Shown: in pieces, positions 49,485-60,220 of the stretch | Layout: the number at the start of each line of letters is the position of its first letter | Position numbering within the stretch: position 1 is the first letter of the stretch | Assembly (NCBI GenBank): GCA_946402065.1 | Contig: CAMIVR010000005.1 | Coordinates: forward strand, 1 to 64,000 | Length of the DNA: 64,000 nt | DNA from: an uncultured Brevibacillus sp. | GTDB taxonomy: Bacteria; Bacillota; Bacilli; Brevibacillales; Brevibacillaceae | Direction of reading: 5' to 3' | Position numbers and translations under genes: made by a program | Notes under the pieces: generated by a model | Databases searched by the model: none | Seen by the model: only the letters and a program-made list of their open reading frames with translations | Told to the model about the DNA's origin: nothing

Positions 49485-49493
49485 ATTATACCA
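49485..49493 (-). promoter_or_regulatory. Extended -10 promoter of fba-tal
   Basis: TGGTATAAT on the minus strand gives the TGN extension plus a perfect -10. The -35 region is weak (TGTTAT at 17 bases). It lies about 44 bases upstream of the ATG. Confidence 0.7.
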
Positions 49494-49519
49494 TAAGCGG
49501 CAAAACGATAACAGTTCCC

Positions 49520-49885
49520 TTAACTAACCAGTTGTTTACTAACGGCTATCCGCAGCTCATCGATGTCAAACGGCTTGGTAAAGTGCGTTGTAGCCCCTAA
49601 CTGGGTCGCTTCTTTAATCATGTCCAGCTCGCCGTAAGCCGTCATCATGATTACCTTGATGTCATTGTTGATCTTTTTAATGTGTTTGAGAATTTCAATG
49701 CCGTCCATTCCAGGGATTTTCATATCAAGAATCACAAGGTCGGGGGACTCGTTTTCGACGATTTCCAACGCCTTTTTCCCGTTCGCTGCCTGAAATGTTG
49801 TGTAGCCTTCTTTTCCGAGCACCTCATACAACAGGATGCGAATGCCATATTGATCATCTACAACCAAAACTTTCTTATCCTGCAT
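49520..49885 (-). CDS. spo0F: Sporulation phosphorelay response regulator Spo0F
   Basis: A single-domain response regulator of 121 residues that receives phosphate from sporulation kinases and passes it to Spo0B. Asp10, Asp11, phosphoacceptor Asp54 (VILDMKIPG), Thr82 (MMTAYGE) and Lys104 (FTKPFD) are all in place, and there is no output domain. It lies between pyrG and fba, exactly as in B. subtilis, and has a sigma-H promoter. Confidence 0.97.
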   Translation of the reverse strand: MQDKKVLVVDDQYGIRILLYEVLGKEGYTTFQAANGKKALEIVENESPDLVILDMKIPGMDGIEILKHIKKINNDIKVIMMTAYGELDMIKEATQLGATTHFTKPFDIDELRIAVSKQLVS

Positions 49886-49943
49886 ATTACTTGTCCTCCT
49901 GATTATTCATTTTCCTATCATTTCATTTTCCTACGGTTCATCA

Positions 49944-49970
49944 ATTCGCCTAAATTAAGGAAAATCCTGC
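49944..49970 (-). promoter_or_regulatory. Sigma-H promoter of spo0F
   Basis: On the minus strand GCAGGATTT (49962-49970), an 11-base spacer and GGCGAAT (49944-49950) match the sigma-H consensus RNAGGAWWW-N11/12-RNNGAAT fully. spo0F is a sigma-H gene in B. subtilis. Confidence 0.88.
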
Positions 49971-50026
49971 CTCCCATATTATTTTTTTCCTTGAAACTGT
50001 AAGGAAGCGTACAAAAAAGAATGATT

Positions 50027-50163
50027 TTGTCTCGGGCTGTTGTGGTGGGAGAGAGAAAAGAGGATGGGCTCGGCGGAGTCGGCCTTGAGATACTTCCATG
50101 GGCGCTGTCACTTGCGGAGCGTTCTCTTCTTGGCGGTTCCCCTCGCCTCCACTGCAGCCACGA
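50027..50163 (-). repeat. Dispersed repeat, compact copy
   Basis: The best complete copy, about 135 bases. Reading on the minus strand: GGCTGCAGTGGAGGCGAGGG, then GAACCGCCAAGAAGAGAACG, CTCCGCAAGTGACAGCGCCC, AAGGCCGACTCCGCCGAGCC, and finally CTCTCTCCCACCACAACAG and CCCGAGACAAAATC. The two ends form an imperfect inverted repeat (GGCTGNNGTGGNGG pattern). It shares its core with loci near 13.6 and 28.45 kb. It lies about 15 bases past the pyrG terminator, upstream of the spo0F promoter side. Confidence 0.85.
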
Positions 50164-50178
50164 TTTCTCACCAGACGA

Positions 50179-50214
50179 GAAAAAAAGAAGGCCGCGAAAA
50201 TCGCAGCCCTCTTC
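50179..50214 (-). terminator. Rho-independent terminator of pyrG
   Basis: GAAGAGGGCTGCGA and TCGCGGCCTTC arms on the minus strand with a TTT loop, followed by TTTTTTT. Confidence 0.92.
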
Positions 50215-50231
50215 CTACCGGTACATACCGC

Positions 50232-51854
<1,623 letters not shown>

Positions 51855-51942
51855 CTATTCCGATGTCGATCATGAATAAGTGCTGTTCTAGGAATTTTAT
51901 ACAAAATTCCCGGTAGATAGCTCCAAAAACCCTTGTACAAAA

Positions 51943-52037
51943 GAAAAAACAAAAGCGAGACCTATCCCTGAACAATAAGGGTAGGGGCACTTTTGTTTTA
52001 TAGCTTTTCATATTTGGTCTATCTTCATGTGAAGCCC
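51943..52037 (-). promoter_or_regulatory. pyrG leader attenuator, CTP-responsive reiterative-transcription type
   Basis: The transcript should begin GGGCUU at 52037. A leader hairpin follows (51996-51943): arms ACAAAAGTGCCCCTACCCT and AGGGATAGGTCTCGCTTTTG, then TTTTTT. The 5' arm contains a C/U-rich CCCCUACCCUU that can pair with a poly-G tract. In B. subtilis pyrG, low CTP causes stuttering insertion of G at the start GGGC, and the poly-G forms an antiterminator with such a C/U-rich segment. The elements match in order and spacing; the mechanism here is inferred. Confidence 0.85.
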
Positions 52038-52044
52038 AAAAAGT

Positions 52045-52073
52045 ATTTTATACTGCCTGCCATGCGAAGTCAA
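52045..52073 (-). promoter_or_regulatory. Sigma-A promoter of pyrG
   Basis: TTGACT (52068-52073), 17 bases and TAAAAT (52045-52050) on the minus strand. The GGGC start sits 8 bases after the -10. It begins about 11 bases after the rpoE stop codon. Confidence 0.85.
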
Positions 52074-52083
52074 GAAGCAGAAG

Positions 52084-52623
52084 TTAGTCGTCCTCATTTT
52101 CCTCTTCTGACTCTTCCGCTTCTTCCTCTTCCAGCTCTTCCTCATCTTCATCTTCAAACAACTCTTCGTCGTCAATGATTTCTTCATCATCTTCAATTTC
52201 GTCGTCGAAGTCGTCATCATCAGCGAAATCGTCATCTTCAAAGACAGAGATGTCATCTTCCTCGTCTTCTTCAGTGATCTCTTCTTCCAACTCGTAATCG
52301 TCAAAGTCGTCGTCGAGAATGGCTTTCTTCTTCTTGCCGCCTTCTTGGCTCTCTTCCACTGTCTCCGTCGGGTACCAGCGTTTGAGACCCCATGTATTAT
52401 CACCGATGCATACGAATCGGCCGTCAATGTTCACTTCCGTATATACTTGTGCGATAATGGACATCATCTGCTCATTTGTCAAACCACGAAGCGCGGAAAT
52501 CTCATCCATCAGCTCGCGAAAGTTGTACGGTCGGTTGGTCTCTTTCAATATTTCGAATGCGATGTCAACCATCGCCATTTCGCTCAGTCTTTCCGCTTCG
52601 ATATTTTTAAGTAGTTGGCTCAA
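52084..52623 (-). CDS. rpoE: DNA-directed RNA polymerase delta subunit
   Basis: A small Gram-positive RNA polymerase subunit that lowers non-specific DNA binding and speeds recycling. It is 179 residues with a TTG start at 52623: a GAAAGGA site lies about 9 bases upstream. Residues 1-80 form the folded domain (FEILKETNRPYNFRELMDEI and NIDGRFVCIGDNTWGLKRWYP), and the rest is an extreme Asp/Glu-rich tail of about 85 residues. Its function is known only in family members. It has its own promoter and lies upstream of pyrG. Confidence 0.95.
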   Translation of the reverse strand: MSQLLKNIEAERLSEMAMVDIAFEILKETNRPYNFRELMDEISALRGLTNEQMMSIIAQVYTEVNIDGRFVCIGDNTWGLKRWYPTETVEESQEGGKKKKAILDDDFDDYELEEEITEEDEEDDISVFEDDDFADDDDFDDEIEDDEEIIDDEELFEDEDEEELEEEEAEESEEENEDD

Positions 52624-52673
52624 CTTGGCACGTCCTTTCACAACAATAACTTGGCTATCATACAGTATTCCTT

Positions 52674-52701
52674 ATTTTAGCCGAAAATGCAAGGTTTTCA
52701 A
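52674..52701 (-). promoter_or_regulatory. Sigma-A promoter of rpoE
   Basis: TTGAAA (52696-52701), 16 bases, TAAAAT (52674-52679) on the minus strand, directly after the icmF terminator. Confidence 0.75.
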
Positions 52702-52710
52702 ACGAAATGG

Positions 52711-52745
52711 GGAAAAATCCAGTGCGATTTGCAGCTGGATTTTTG
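52711..52745. terminator. Rho-independent terminator after icmF
   Basis: AAAAATCCAG and CTGGATTTTT arms around a 12-base loop, with A and T runs on each side, so it may stop transcription both ways. Confidence 0.85.
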
Positions 52746-52759
52746 TATTTGCCCCTGGC

Positions 52760-55700
52760 TTACATATTTCGACGATATTGGCCCCCGACTTCGTAGAGGG
52801 CTGCACTGATCTGGCCGAGCGAAGCGACTTTCACCGTCTCCATCAGTTCGGCGAAAATATTGCCGCCGCTGACAGCGACTTCCTTCAAGCGCTTGAGCGC
52901 GACCTGTGCCTGGTCGCGATGCCGCTCCTGGAATGCTCGCAGGTTCTGGATCTGCTGCTCTTTCTCCTCTTCTGTCGCGCGTGCCAGTTCGATTTCGTAG
53001 TCGTCTTCAGACGCGTTCGGGTTGATAAACGTATTGACGCCGATGATCGGCAGCTCGCCGCTGTGTTTCTTCATTTCGTAATACATCGACTCGTCCTGGA
53101 TTTTCCCCCGCTGATACTGCGTCTCCATCGCTCCCAGCACGCCACCGCGAGTATTGATCCGCTCAAACTCCTGCAGCACTGCCTCCTCGACCAAATCCGT
53201 CAGCTCTTCGATGATAAACGAGCCTTGCAGGGAGTTTTCGTTTTTGGCCAAACCCAGCTCTTTGTTAATGATCATCTGGATCGCCATCGCCCGGCGCACA
53301 GAGTTTTCCGTCGGCGTGGTGATTGCCTCGTCGTAGGCGTTTGTGTGCAGGGAGTTGCAGTTGTCGTAAATAGCGATCAGCGCCTGCAGTGTCGTGCGAA
53401 TGTCATTGAAGTCCATCTCCTGGGCGTGCAGCGAGCGGCCCGAGGTCTGGATGTGGTATTTGAGCTTTTGGCTGCGTTCGTTCGCGCCGTACTTGTTTTT
53501 CAACGTCGTTGCCCAGATGCGGCGCGCGACCCTGCCGATGACCGTATACTCCGGATCCAGGCCGTTGGAGAAAAAGAACGACAGGTTGGGAGCAAAGTCG
53601 TCTATATGCATGCCGCGGCTGAGGTAGTACTCCAGATAGGTAAACCCGTTGGCTAGCGTAAAGGCAAGCTGTGAAATCGGATTCGCTCCTGCTTCGGCAA
53701 TATGGTAGCCCGAGATGGAAACCGAGTAGTAGTTGCGCACTTTGTGATCAATAAAGTACTGCTGGATATCGCCCATCATGCGCAGGGCGAATTCCGTCGA
53801 GAAGATACAGGTGTTTTGCCCCTGGTCTTCTTTCAGGATGTCTGCCTGCACTGTTCCGCGCACTGTAGACAGCGTGTACGCCTTGATCTTTTCCTGCTCT
53901 TCGGGAGTCGGCTGACGGCCTTCACGGGCGGCAAACTTCTCGATCTGCTGCTCGATCGCCGTGTTCATATACATCGCCAGAATCATCGGCGCCGGCCCGT
54001 TAATCGTCATGGAGACGGATGTAGACGGAGCGCACAGGTCAAAGCCGGCGTACAGCTTTTTCATATCGTCCAACGTACAGATGCTAACGCCGCTCGTACC
54101 GATTTTGCCGTAAATGTCAGGCCGGTAATCCGGGTCTTCCCCATAAAGCGTAACGCTGTCAAACGCGGTACTCAGGCGCTTGGCTTCGTCATTTTGCGAG
54201 AGGAAGTGGAAGCGCCGATTAGTCCGTTCCGGCGTACCTTCACCGGCAAATTGCCGCTTGGGGTCTTCGCCTTCACGCTTAAAGGGGAACACGCCGGCAG
54301 TATACGGATACTCGCCGGGGACGTTTTCCTTCAGCGACCATTTGAGAATCTCGCCCCAGTCCTCGTAATCAGGCAGACTGACCTTGGAAATCCGCGTACC
54401 TGACAGCGAGACGCTGAACAGCTTGGTCACAAGCTCTTTGTCCCGCACTTTTGTCACCAGCTGGTCTTGTCTGTAGGCTGCTTTTAACGTCGGCCAGTTT
54501 GCCAGGATCGCTTTGCATTCCGGGTGCAGCTTTTGCTCAAAATGAGCAATTTGCTTGTCGAGCAGTTCGGCCATCTCGGTCGACAACGATTCTCCCGAGG
54601 CCAGCAGCGTTTCTTTTGCCCCGTGCAGTTGGAACAGCTTGCGGGCGATGGCAGACTGCTCGGCTGTAAATACTTGATGGCCGCGGACTGTGTTGGCAAT
54701 TTCCTGCAGGTACGTAATCCGCTCAGGCGGAATGAGCGATTTCTTCTGAATCTCGACTGGCGTCGTGTCCAGACCGTCTACATTCCAATCGACGCCCGTT
54801 TTCTGAACGACCGCTCGAATCAAAGCCGCAAAAAGGACATTGGTCCCGGCGTCGTTAAACTGGCTGGCGATCGTGCCGTACACCGGAATTTGCTCATCCG
54901 GCAAATCAAACGCGTTGTGGTTGCGGCGGTATTGTTTCCTGACTTCACGCAGGGCGTCTCCCGAGCCTTTGCGATCGAATTTGTTAATCGCCACGAGATC
55001 GGCGTAATCGAGCATGTCGATTTTCTCCAATTGCGAAGGGGCACCGAATTCGCTGGTCATCACGTACATCGACACGTCACAGACATCGGTGATCTGCGCA
55101 TCGCCTTGCCCGATCCCGCTCGTCTCGACGATCACAAGGTCAAAATCGGCTGCTTTGACAACCTTGAGCGCATCTGTTATCGCCAGCGAAAGCTCTGAGC
55201 CCGACTTGCGGGTTGCCAGACTGCGCATGTAGACGCGTGGAGAATTATTCGCATTCATGCGAATCCGGTCACCGAGCAATGCACCGCCTGTCTTCTGCTT
55301 GGAAGGATCGACGGAAAGAATGGCAACTGTCTTATCTGCGTAACGATTGAGAAAACGCCGAACGAGCTCATCGGTCAGCGAGCTTTTGCCGGCTCCGCCC
55401 GTCCCGGTAATACCGAGCACCGGGATCGTTCTGGAGGAATCGGACGGCAACGCTTTGGCCACAGGCGCAAACGCTCCAGGCTCTTTCACGGCATACTCTG
55501 CCAGTGAGATGAGTCTGGCTACAGCCTTGTGGTTTTGCTGCTGAAGCTCAGCGATTTCATTTTCAATTTGGCGCACAGTAGGGAAGTCCGTCTCGCGCAG
55601 CATCTGGTTGATCATGCCCTGCAGACCGAGGTGGCGGCCATCGTCAGGCGAGAAGATTTTACTCACGCCATACGCTTCCAGCTCGCGAATCTCGCGGGGG

Positions 55701-56014
55701 ACGATGACGCCGCCCCCGCCGCCGTATACGCGAATATGATCGGCACCGCGCTCCTTCAAAAGGTCGATCATGTACTTGAAGTACTCCACATGCCCGCCTT
55801 GGTAAGAGCTGATCGCAATCCCCTGCGCATCTTCCTGGATTGCCGCAGTGACCACTTCCTCGACGGAGCGGTTGTGACCGAGATGGATCACTTCCGCCCC
55901 GGAGGCTTGCAAAATGCGCCGCATAATGTTGATCGAAGCATCGTGACCATCGTATAGACTTGCAGCCGTTACAAACCGAACGTTGTTTGTCGGGCGATAC
56001 ACTTCTGTTTCCAT
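52760..56014 (-). CDS. icmF: Fused isobutyryl-CoA mutase IcmF
   Basis: Adenosylcobalamin-dependent mutase that interconverts isobutyryl-CoA and n-butyryl-CoA; some members also act on isovaleryl/pivalyl-CoA. It is 1084 residues. The N-terminal B12-binding domain (residues about 10-145) has the DGHDAS histidine motif and a GGGGG stretch. A MeaB-like GTPase chaperone domain follows (P-loop [13 protein letters not shown] near residue 205). The large mutase barrel domain (about 530-1060) has the substrate region [19 protein letters not shown] and [14 protein letters not shown]. The ATG follows GAGGAGG by 7 bases. It sits downstream of a TetR gene and upstream of rpoE. Confidence 0.93.
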   Translation of the reverse strand: METEVYRPTNNVRFVTAASLYDGHDASINIMRRILQASGAEVIHLGHNRSVEEVVTAAIQEDAQGIAISSYQGGHVEYFKYMIDLLKERGADHIRVYGGGGGVIVPREIRELEAYGVSKIFSPDDGRHLGLQGMINQMLRETDFPTVRQIENEIAELQQQNHKAVARLISLAEYAVKEPGAFAPVAKALPSDSSRTIPVLGITGTGGAGKSSLTDELVRRFLNRYADKTVAILSVDPSKQKTGGALLGDRIRMNANNSPRVYMRSLATRKSGSELSLAITDALKVVKAADFDLVIVETSGIGQGDAQITDVCDVSMYVMTSEFGAPSQLEKIDMLDYADLVAINKFDRKGSGDALREVRKQYRRNHNAFDLPDEQIPVYGTIASQFNDAGTNVLFAALIRAVVQKTGVDWNVDGLDTTPVEIQKKSLIPPERITYLQEIANTVRGHQVFTAEQSAIARKLFQLHGAKETLLASGESLSTEMAELLDKQIAHFEQKLHPECKAILANWPTLKAAYRQDQLVTKVRDKELVTKLFSVSLSGTRISKVSLPDYEDWGEILKWSLKENVPGEYPYTAGVFPFKREGEDPKRQFAGEGTPERTNRRFHFLSQNDEAKRLSTAFDSVTLYGEDPDYRPDIYGKIGTSGVSICTLDDMKKLYAGFDLCAPSTSVSMTINGPAPMILAMYMNTAIEQQIEKFAAREGRQPTPEEQEKIKAYTLSTVRGTVQADILKEDQGQNTCIFSTEFALRMMGDIQQYFIDHKVRNYYSVSISGYHIAEAGANPISQLAFTLANGFTYLEYYLSRGMHIDDFAPNLSFFFSNGLDPEYTVIGRVARRIWATTLKNKYGANERSQKLKYHIQTSGRSLHAQEMDFNDIRTTLQALIAIYDNCNSLHTNAYDEAITTPTENSVRRAMAIQMIINKELGLAKNENSLQGSFIIEELTDLVEEAVLQEFERINTRGGVLGAMETQYQRGKIQDESMYYEMKKHSGELPIIGVNTFINPNASEDDYEIELARATEEEKEQQIQNLRAFQERHRDQAQVALKRLKEVAVSGGNIFAELMETVKVASLGQISAALYEVGGQYRRNM

Positions 56015-56065
56015 GGTGCTTCCTCCTCGCATTTCTCGGCTGGCTGCGCCACCTTCCTCCGACGC

Positions 56066-56698
56066 TTACTTGGTCGTGCTGATCTCGCGCAGCAACAGCT
56101 CTGTTTGTTTGTCGACATATTCATCCAAAGTGTAGTGCTTTTTCAAAGACCACCGGCGGAATACCCACATCTCGCCAAGCACCATAATGTTGCCGGCCAT
56201 CAGCTTGACGTGTTTTTCTTCGAGATGGATGGAGCCATCGGCTATCCCGCGATTCAGGATTTCTTCAAAAATCGCTCCGATCTCTTCTTCCCGGCGGAGT
56301 ACGTAGCGCAGTGTTTCGGCCGGCAGCGATTTCGTCTCCTGATAAATCAGCAAAACGCGATCGCTCATCTGATCCATCACGCGAAAAAAGCTGCGCAGGG
56401 CCAGTTTCAAGATTTTCAGCCCGGTCCCGTTAAACGTGATCGCTTCCCGCAGACGCGTTTCAAGCTCGGCATGGATCGCATCGCAGACGAGATACAGCAC
56501 ATCTTCCTTCGATTCAATATACTCATACAAGGTACCGATACTGAAACCGGAAGCCTTGGCGATTTCTCTGGTCGTCGTTTTATGAAATCCTTTATGGATA
56601 AACAAATCAACCGCTGCTTCTATGATCTGTTCCCGCCGTTTTTCAATCAGCTTCGGATCTTTTACTAATGAGGGGATTGCTTTTCTTCGTTCAGACAC
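56066..56698 (-). CDS. TetR/AcrR family transcriptional regulator
   Basis: A 210-residue repressor with an N-terminal helix-turn-helix domain (IIEAAVDLFIHKGFHKTTTREIAKASGFSIGTLYEYIESKEDVL, residues about 24-68) and a variable ligand-binding domain. The start is GTG at 56698 with AAAGGTGG upstream; the earlier in-frame start at 56767 has none. TetR proteins of this type next to acyl-CoA genes often sense an acyl-CoA; that is the likely role here. It sits 51 bases upstream of icmF, so it may control icmF and the thiolase-led operon. Confidence 0.9.
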   Translation of the reverse strand: MSERRKAIPSLVKDPKLIEKRREQIIEAAVDLFIHKGFHKTTTREIAKASGFSIGTLYEYIESKEDVLYLVCDAIHAELETRLREAITFNGTGLKILKLALRSFFRVMDQMSDRVLLIYQETKSLPAETLRYVLRREEEIGAIFEEILNRGIADGSIHLEEKHVKLMAGNIMVLGEMWVFRRWSLKKHYTLDEYVDKQTELLLREISTTK

Positions 56699-56720
56699 GT
56701 AAAGGCCACCTTTCGAACCG

Positions 56721-56736
56721 ACTGAGCGTTTGGTCA
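56721..56736. promoter_or_regulatory. Candidate TetR operator upstream of tetR
   Basis: CTGAGCGTTTGGTCAG is an imperfect palindrome between the promoter and the start codon of tetR. Its TGAGCG half-site also occurs at the same spacing in the palindrome at 62335-62348. Binding is inferred. Confidence 0.4.
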
Positions 56737-56778
56737 GATAATTTAAACAATTTCCAGACCAAGACACCCTTTCTCACC

Positions 56779-56808
56779 ATTATACGCCGATAAGAAAGGG
56801 GTCCACAA
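56779..56808 (-). promoter_or_regulatory. Promoter of tetR-icmF
   Basis: TTGTGG (56803-56808), 18 bases, TATAAT (56779-56784) on the minus strand. It is spanned by an inverted repeat CCCTTTCT (56767-56774) / AGAAAGGG (56793-56800), whose arms flank the -10 box. Confidence 0.55.
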
Positions 56809-56819
56809 TCCCTATTGTA

Positions 56820-57764
56820 TTATTTTCCGATTGCCAACTGTTTCACGATCTCGCCGGCGACGGAATACGGGTCCAGCTTGCGCTTGGCTACGTCGCTCAG
56901 CACTTCGTCAAAAGCCCCGGTCTGAATGCTTGCCAGCATCTGCTGGTACATTTGCTGATGAACGATTTCCAGCACTTCGGCTTGCAATTGCTCACCGCGT
57001 TTGTCCGTCAAAAGTCCGCTCTCCTGCAAGTACGCCTGATGGCGGAGGATTTCCTCCCACAGGCTCTGCATCCCCTGGTTCTGCGTCGACACCGTCCGCA
57101 CGATCGGCGGACGCCAGGCTGCATCGTGCTTGGCCAGATCGAGCATCTGCTCCACTTCGATGTGCAGCTTGTCGACACCAGGCAAATCGGCTTTGTTGAT
57201 GACGAACATGTCAGCGATCTCCATAATCCCCGCTTTAAACGCCTGGACAGCATCGCCGCCGCCCGGATTTAGCACCACGATCGTCGTGTCGGCGATGTGC
57301 ATGACATCAAGCTCTGACTGCCCGACTCCGACTGTTTCGACAAAGATGACATCACAGCCATAGGCGTCGAGGATACGCACAGCATCTTTCGTATTGCGCG
57401 ACAAGCCGCCAAGGCTCCCGCGCGTCCCCATGCTGCGGATAAACACGCCTTTGTCCAATGCGTGGCTTTGCATCCGCACGCGATCGCCGAGCAGAGCCCC
57501 ACCTGTAAAGGGACTCGTCGGGTCAACCGCGACAATCCCGATGCTCAACCCAAGCGAACGCAAATAGCCGATCAGACAGTCGACCAGCGAGCTTTTGCCC
57601 GCTCCTGGGGTGCCTGTAATTCCGATGAGTTTGGCTCTTCCGGTATGGGGGAAAACCTCGCTCAATATTTGTGTCCGCTCCGGGTAGTCATTTTCAATGC
57701 AGGTAATCGCTCGTGCAGCGCCGCGTACGTCACCGGCTAAAATCCGTTTGGTAATTTCGTGCAT
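56820..57764 (-). CDS. meaB: Methylmalonyl-CoA mutase-associated GTPase MeaB
   Basis: A G3E P-loop GTPase of 314 residues that gates cofactor loading of B12 mutases. The P-loop GITGTPGAGKSSLVD, and VETVGVGQSELDVMHIADTT (switch/Walker B region) and NKADLPGVDKLH (guanine specificity) are intact. It is in the operon before tetR-icmF. IcmF already contains its own MeaB-like domain, so the stand-alone protein may serve another mutase or assist this one. It overlaps nothing; the preceding gene ends 12 bases upstream. Confidence 0.94.
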   Translation of the reverse strand: MHEITKRILAGDVRGAARAITCIENDYPERTQILSEVFPHTGRAKLIGITGTPGAGKSSLVDCLIGYLRSLGLSIGIVAVDPTSPFTGGALLGDRVRMQSHALDKGVFIRSMGTRGSLGGLSRNTKDAVRILDAYGCDVIFVETVGVGQSELDVMHIADTTIVVLNPGGGDAVQAFKAGIMEIADMFVINKADLPGVDKLHIEVEQMLDLAKHDAAWRPPIVRTVSTQNQGMQSLWEEILRHQAYLQESGLLTDKRGEQLQAEVLEIVHQQMYQQMLASIQTGAFDEVLSDVAKRKLDPYSVAGEIVKQLAIGK

Positions 57765-57776
57765 GCCTGAACCCCG

Positions 57777-58919
57777 CTATTCTTTAAGGAGGTAGTTGCT
57801 GATCACAACGCGTTGAATTTCATTCGTTCCTTCGTAAATCTGCGTAATTTTTGCGTCACGCATAAAGCGTTCCACCGGATACTCGCGAGTATAACCGTAT
57901 CCGCCAAAAACCTGGACTGCTTCGGTAGTTACTTCCATCGCTGTATCGCCGGCGAACACTTTGGACATCGCCGAGGCTTTTCCGTACGGCAAGCCTTGGT
58001 CCTCCAGCCATGCCGCTTGATAAGTAAGCAGGCGGGCCGCTTCAATCTTGGTCGCCATGTCGGCCAGCTTGAACTGAATTGCTTGCAGCGCGCTGATCGG
58101 CTTGCCGAATTGCTGGCGATCCTTGGCGTAGTCGCGTGCGTGCTCAAACGCTCCCTGGGCAATCCCCAGCGCTTGCGCGGCAATTCCGTTGCGGCCGCCG
58201 TCGAGCGTCATCATCGCGATTTTAAAGCCCTGCCCTTCCTCACCGAGCATGTTCTCTGCCGGAACGCGCGCATCCTCAAAGTTGACGGCAAGCGTTGGCG
58301 ATGAGCGAATCCCCAGTTTCTTTTCCTTTTTCCCCATTGTAAAGCCGGGAGTTCCTTTTTCTACGATAAATGCCGTTACCCCTTTATGCTTGAGCGCAGG
58401 GTCTGTTACGGCGAAGACGATATAGATTTCTGCCTCGCCGGCATTGGTGATGAAAATTTTGCTGCCATTCAAAATGTAGTGATCGCCGTCCTTGACTGCT
58501 GTCGTGCGCATCCCGGCGGAATCAGACCCGGAACCCGGCTCAGTCAGACAGTAGGCCCCCATTTTTTTGCCTTGGGCGAGCGGTTTTAAAAACTTCAGCT
58601 TTTGCTCTTCCGTACCGAACTTGTAGATCGGCCAGCTTGCCAGGGAGACGTGTGCCGACAAGGTTACGCCAATCGAGGCATCGACGCGGGACAGCTCTTC
58701 TACTGCGATGCAGTAGCTGAGGTAGTCTGCCCCCGCTCCGCCGTATTTTTCCGGCCAGGGAATTCCGGTCAGGCCAAGCTCAGCCATCTGTTCAAAAATC
58801 GAGCGGTCAAAACGCTCTTCTTCGTCTCGCTCGGCAGCAGTAGGCGCTACCTGCTGTTCGGCAAACTCCCTGATCATCTTGCGCAGCATTTCGTGTTCTT
58901 CATTCAGGCGAAAATCCAT
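57777..58919 (-). CDS. Acyl-CoA dehydrogenase
   Basis: A FAD enzyme of 380 residues that introduces the alpha-beta double bond in an acyl-CoA. The catalytic glutamate is in [13 protein letters not shown] (C-terminal) and the flavin/substrate loops [16 protein letters not shown] and [17 protein letters not shown] are intact. The ATG at 58919 follows GGAGGGG by 6 bases. Best matches are short-chain or butyryl/isobutyryl types (AcdA-like); chain length cannot be fixed from sequence. Second of two consecutive acyl-CoA dehydrogenases. Confidence 0.94.
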   Translation of the reverse strand: MDFRLNEEHEMLRKMIREFAEQQVAPTAAERDEEERFDRSIFEQMAELGLTGIPWPEKYGGAGADYLSYCIAVEELSRVDASIGVTLSAHVSLASWPIYKFGTEEQKLKFLKPLAQGKKMGAYCLTEPGSGSDSAGMRTTAVKDGDHYILNGSKIFITNAGEAEIYIVFAVTDPALKHKGVTAFIVEKGTPGFTMGKKEKKLGIRSSPTLAVNFEDARVPAENMLGEEGQGFKIAMMTLDGGRNGIAAQALGIAQGAFEHARDYAKDRQQFGKPISALQAIQFKLADMATKIEAARLLTYQAAWLEDQGLPYGKASAMSKVFAGDTAMEVTTEAVQVFGGYGYTREYPVERFMRDAKITQIYEGTNEIQRVVISNYLLKE

Positions 58920-59052
58920 CTGGTTCCCCTCCAACAATGTCTTTATATGTTACAGGATTATTGCCTGATCCGCTTCAAGCAGTTCTCTCGGTTTTGGCAA
59001 AATCCTCGCTAACCAATATTGTTGATATCGTATGAAGTCGATCATGCAAGCC

Positions 59053-60192
59053 CTAGGCAAATATGTGCTTGGCGATGACTACGCGCTGGATTTCATTCGT
59101 GCCTTCATAAATTTGTGTAATTTTGGCGTCGCGGAACAGTCGTTCGACCGGATACTCGCGGGTATAGCCGTAGCCGCCAAAGATTTGTACAGCTTCCGTC
59201 GTCACTTTCATCGCTGTGTCGGAAGCGAACTGTTTGGCCATCGACGCTTCCTTGCCGCAGGGCAAGCCGTTTGCCCGAAGCGAAGCTGCACGGTAGACGA
59301 GCAGGCGGGACGCTTCGATCGACGTCGCCATGTCGGCCAGCTTAAAGGCGATTGCCTGTTGGCTGGAAATCGCTCGCCCGAATTGTTTGCGCTCCTTGGC
59401 GTATTCCGTTGCATAGGCGAGTGCGGCTTCGGCAATGCCCAGTGCTTGGGCAGCTATGCCGATGCGCCCTACGTCCAGATTGGCCAAGGCAATTTTCAAA
59501 CCCTCGCCTTCACTGCCGAGCAGGTTGGCTGCCGGAACCCGTGCTTGATCAAAAATCAGCTCGACGGTGTTGGAGCCGTGCAAGCCCATTTTTTTCTCTT
59601 TTTTGCCGATCAAAAACCCTGGTGTATCCTTTTCGACAATAAAGGCAGAAATTCCTTTCGTTCCTTTATTTGCATCCGTAACGGCGAAAGCGACGTATAC
59701 GTCTGCCTCGCCGCCGTTGGTAATGAATACCTTGCTGCCGTTTACAATGTATTCATCTCCTTGGCGTACCGCAGTTGTCCGTATCCGGCTGGCATCCGAA
59801 CCCGCATTGGGCTCGGTCAAGGCAAACGCGCCAAGGTATTGGCCTGAAGCCAGCTTGGGGACGTACGCTTGCTTTTGTTCTTCATTGCCAAAGTAGAGAA
59901 TCGGGTTTGTGCAGACTGATGTGTGCACGGAAAGGATGACGCCGAGCGTTGCGCTAACCTTGGCCAACTCATTGATCGTAATGATGTAGGAGACGAAATC
60001 AGCCCCCGCTCCGCCAAGCTCCTCGGGAACCGGAATGCCCATCAATCCGATTTCACCCATTTTCTTCACGATATGAAGCGGGAATTGTTCAGTCTCTTCC
60101 ATGACGGGAACAAACGGGGCAACTTCCTTTTCGGCAAAATCGCGCACCAGCTTGCGCATCATGACTTGCTCATCAGTGAATTGAAGATTCAT
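59053..60192 (-). CDS. Acyl-CoA dehydrogenase
   Basis: A 379-residue paralogue of the enzyme encoded at 57777-58919, with the same motifs ([49 protein letters not shown]). The two proteins are clearly distinct in sequence, so they are not a recent duplication. It follows the 3-hydroxyacyl-CoA dehydrogenase by 28 bases and is the likely source of crotonyl-CoA-type products. FAD-dependent; electron acceptor probably electron-transfer flavoprotein, not encoded in the window. Confidence 0.94.
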   Translation of the reverse strand: MNLQFTDEQVMMRKLVRDFAEKEVAPFVPVMEETEQFPLHIVKKMGEIGLMGIPVPEELGGAGADFVSYIITINELAKVSATLGVILSVHTSVCTNPILYFGNEEQKQAYVPKLASGQYLGAFALTEPNAGSDASRIRTTAVRQGDEYIVNGSKVFITNGGEADVYVAFAVTDANKGTKGISAFIVEKDTPGFLIGKKEKKMGLHGSNTVELIFDQARVPAANLLGSEGEGLKIALANLDVGRIGIAAQALGIAEAALAYATEYAKERKQFGRAISSQQAIAFKLADMATSIEASRLLVYRAASLRANGLPCGKEASMAKQFASDTAMKVTTEAVQIFGGYGYTREYPVERLFRDAKITQIYEGTNEIQRVVIAKHIFA

Positions 60193-60220
60193 CGGTGACC
60201 TACCCTTCCAACAGTTTCAC

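Noticed and set aside
49491-49535. Terminator after spo0F
   Set aside because: AACAACTGG and the following sequence pair poorly and there is no U-run; spo0F may read into fba.
52319-53656. 445-residue open frame on the plus strand opposite rpoE and icmF
   Set aside because: It crosses two real genes and a terminator on the other strand, with no start signal.
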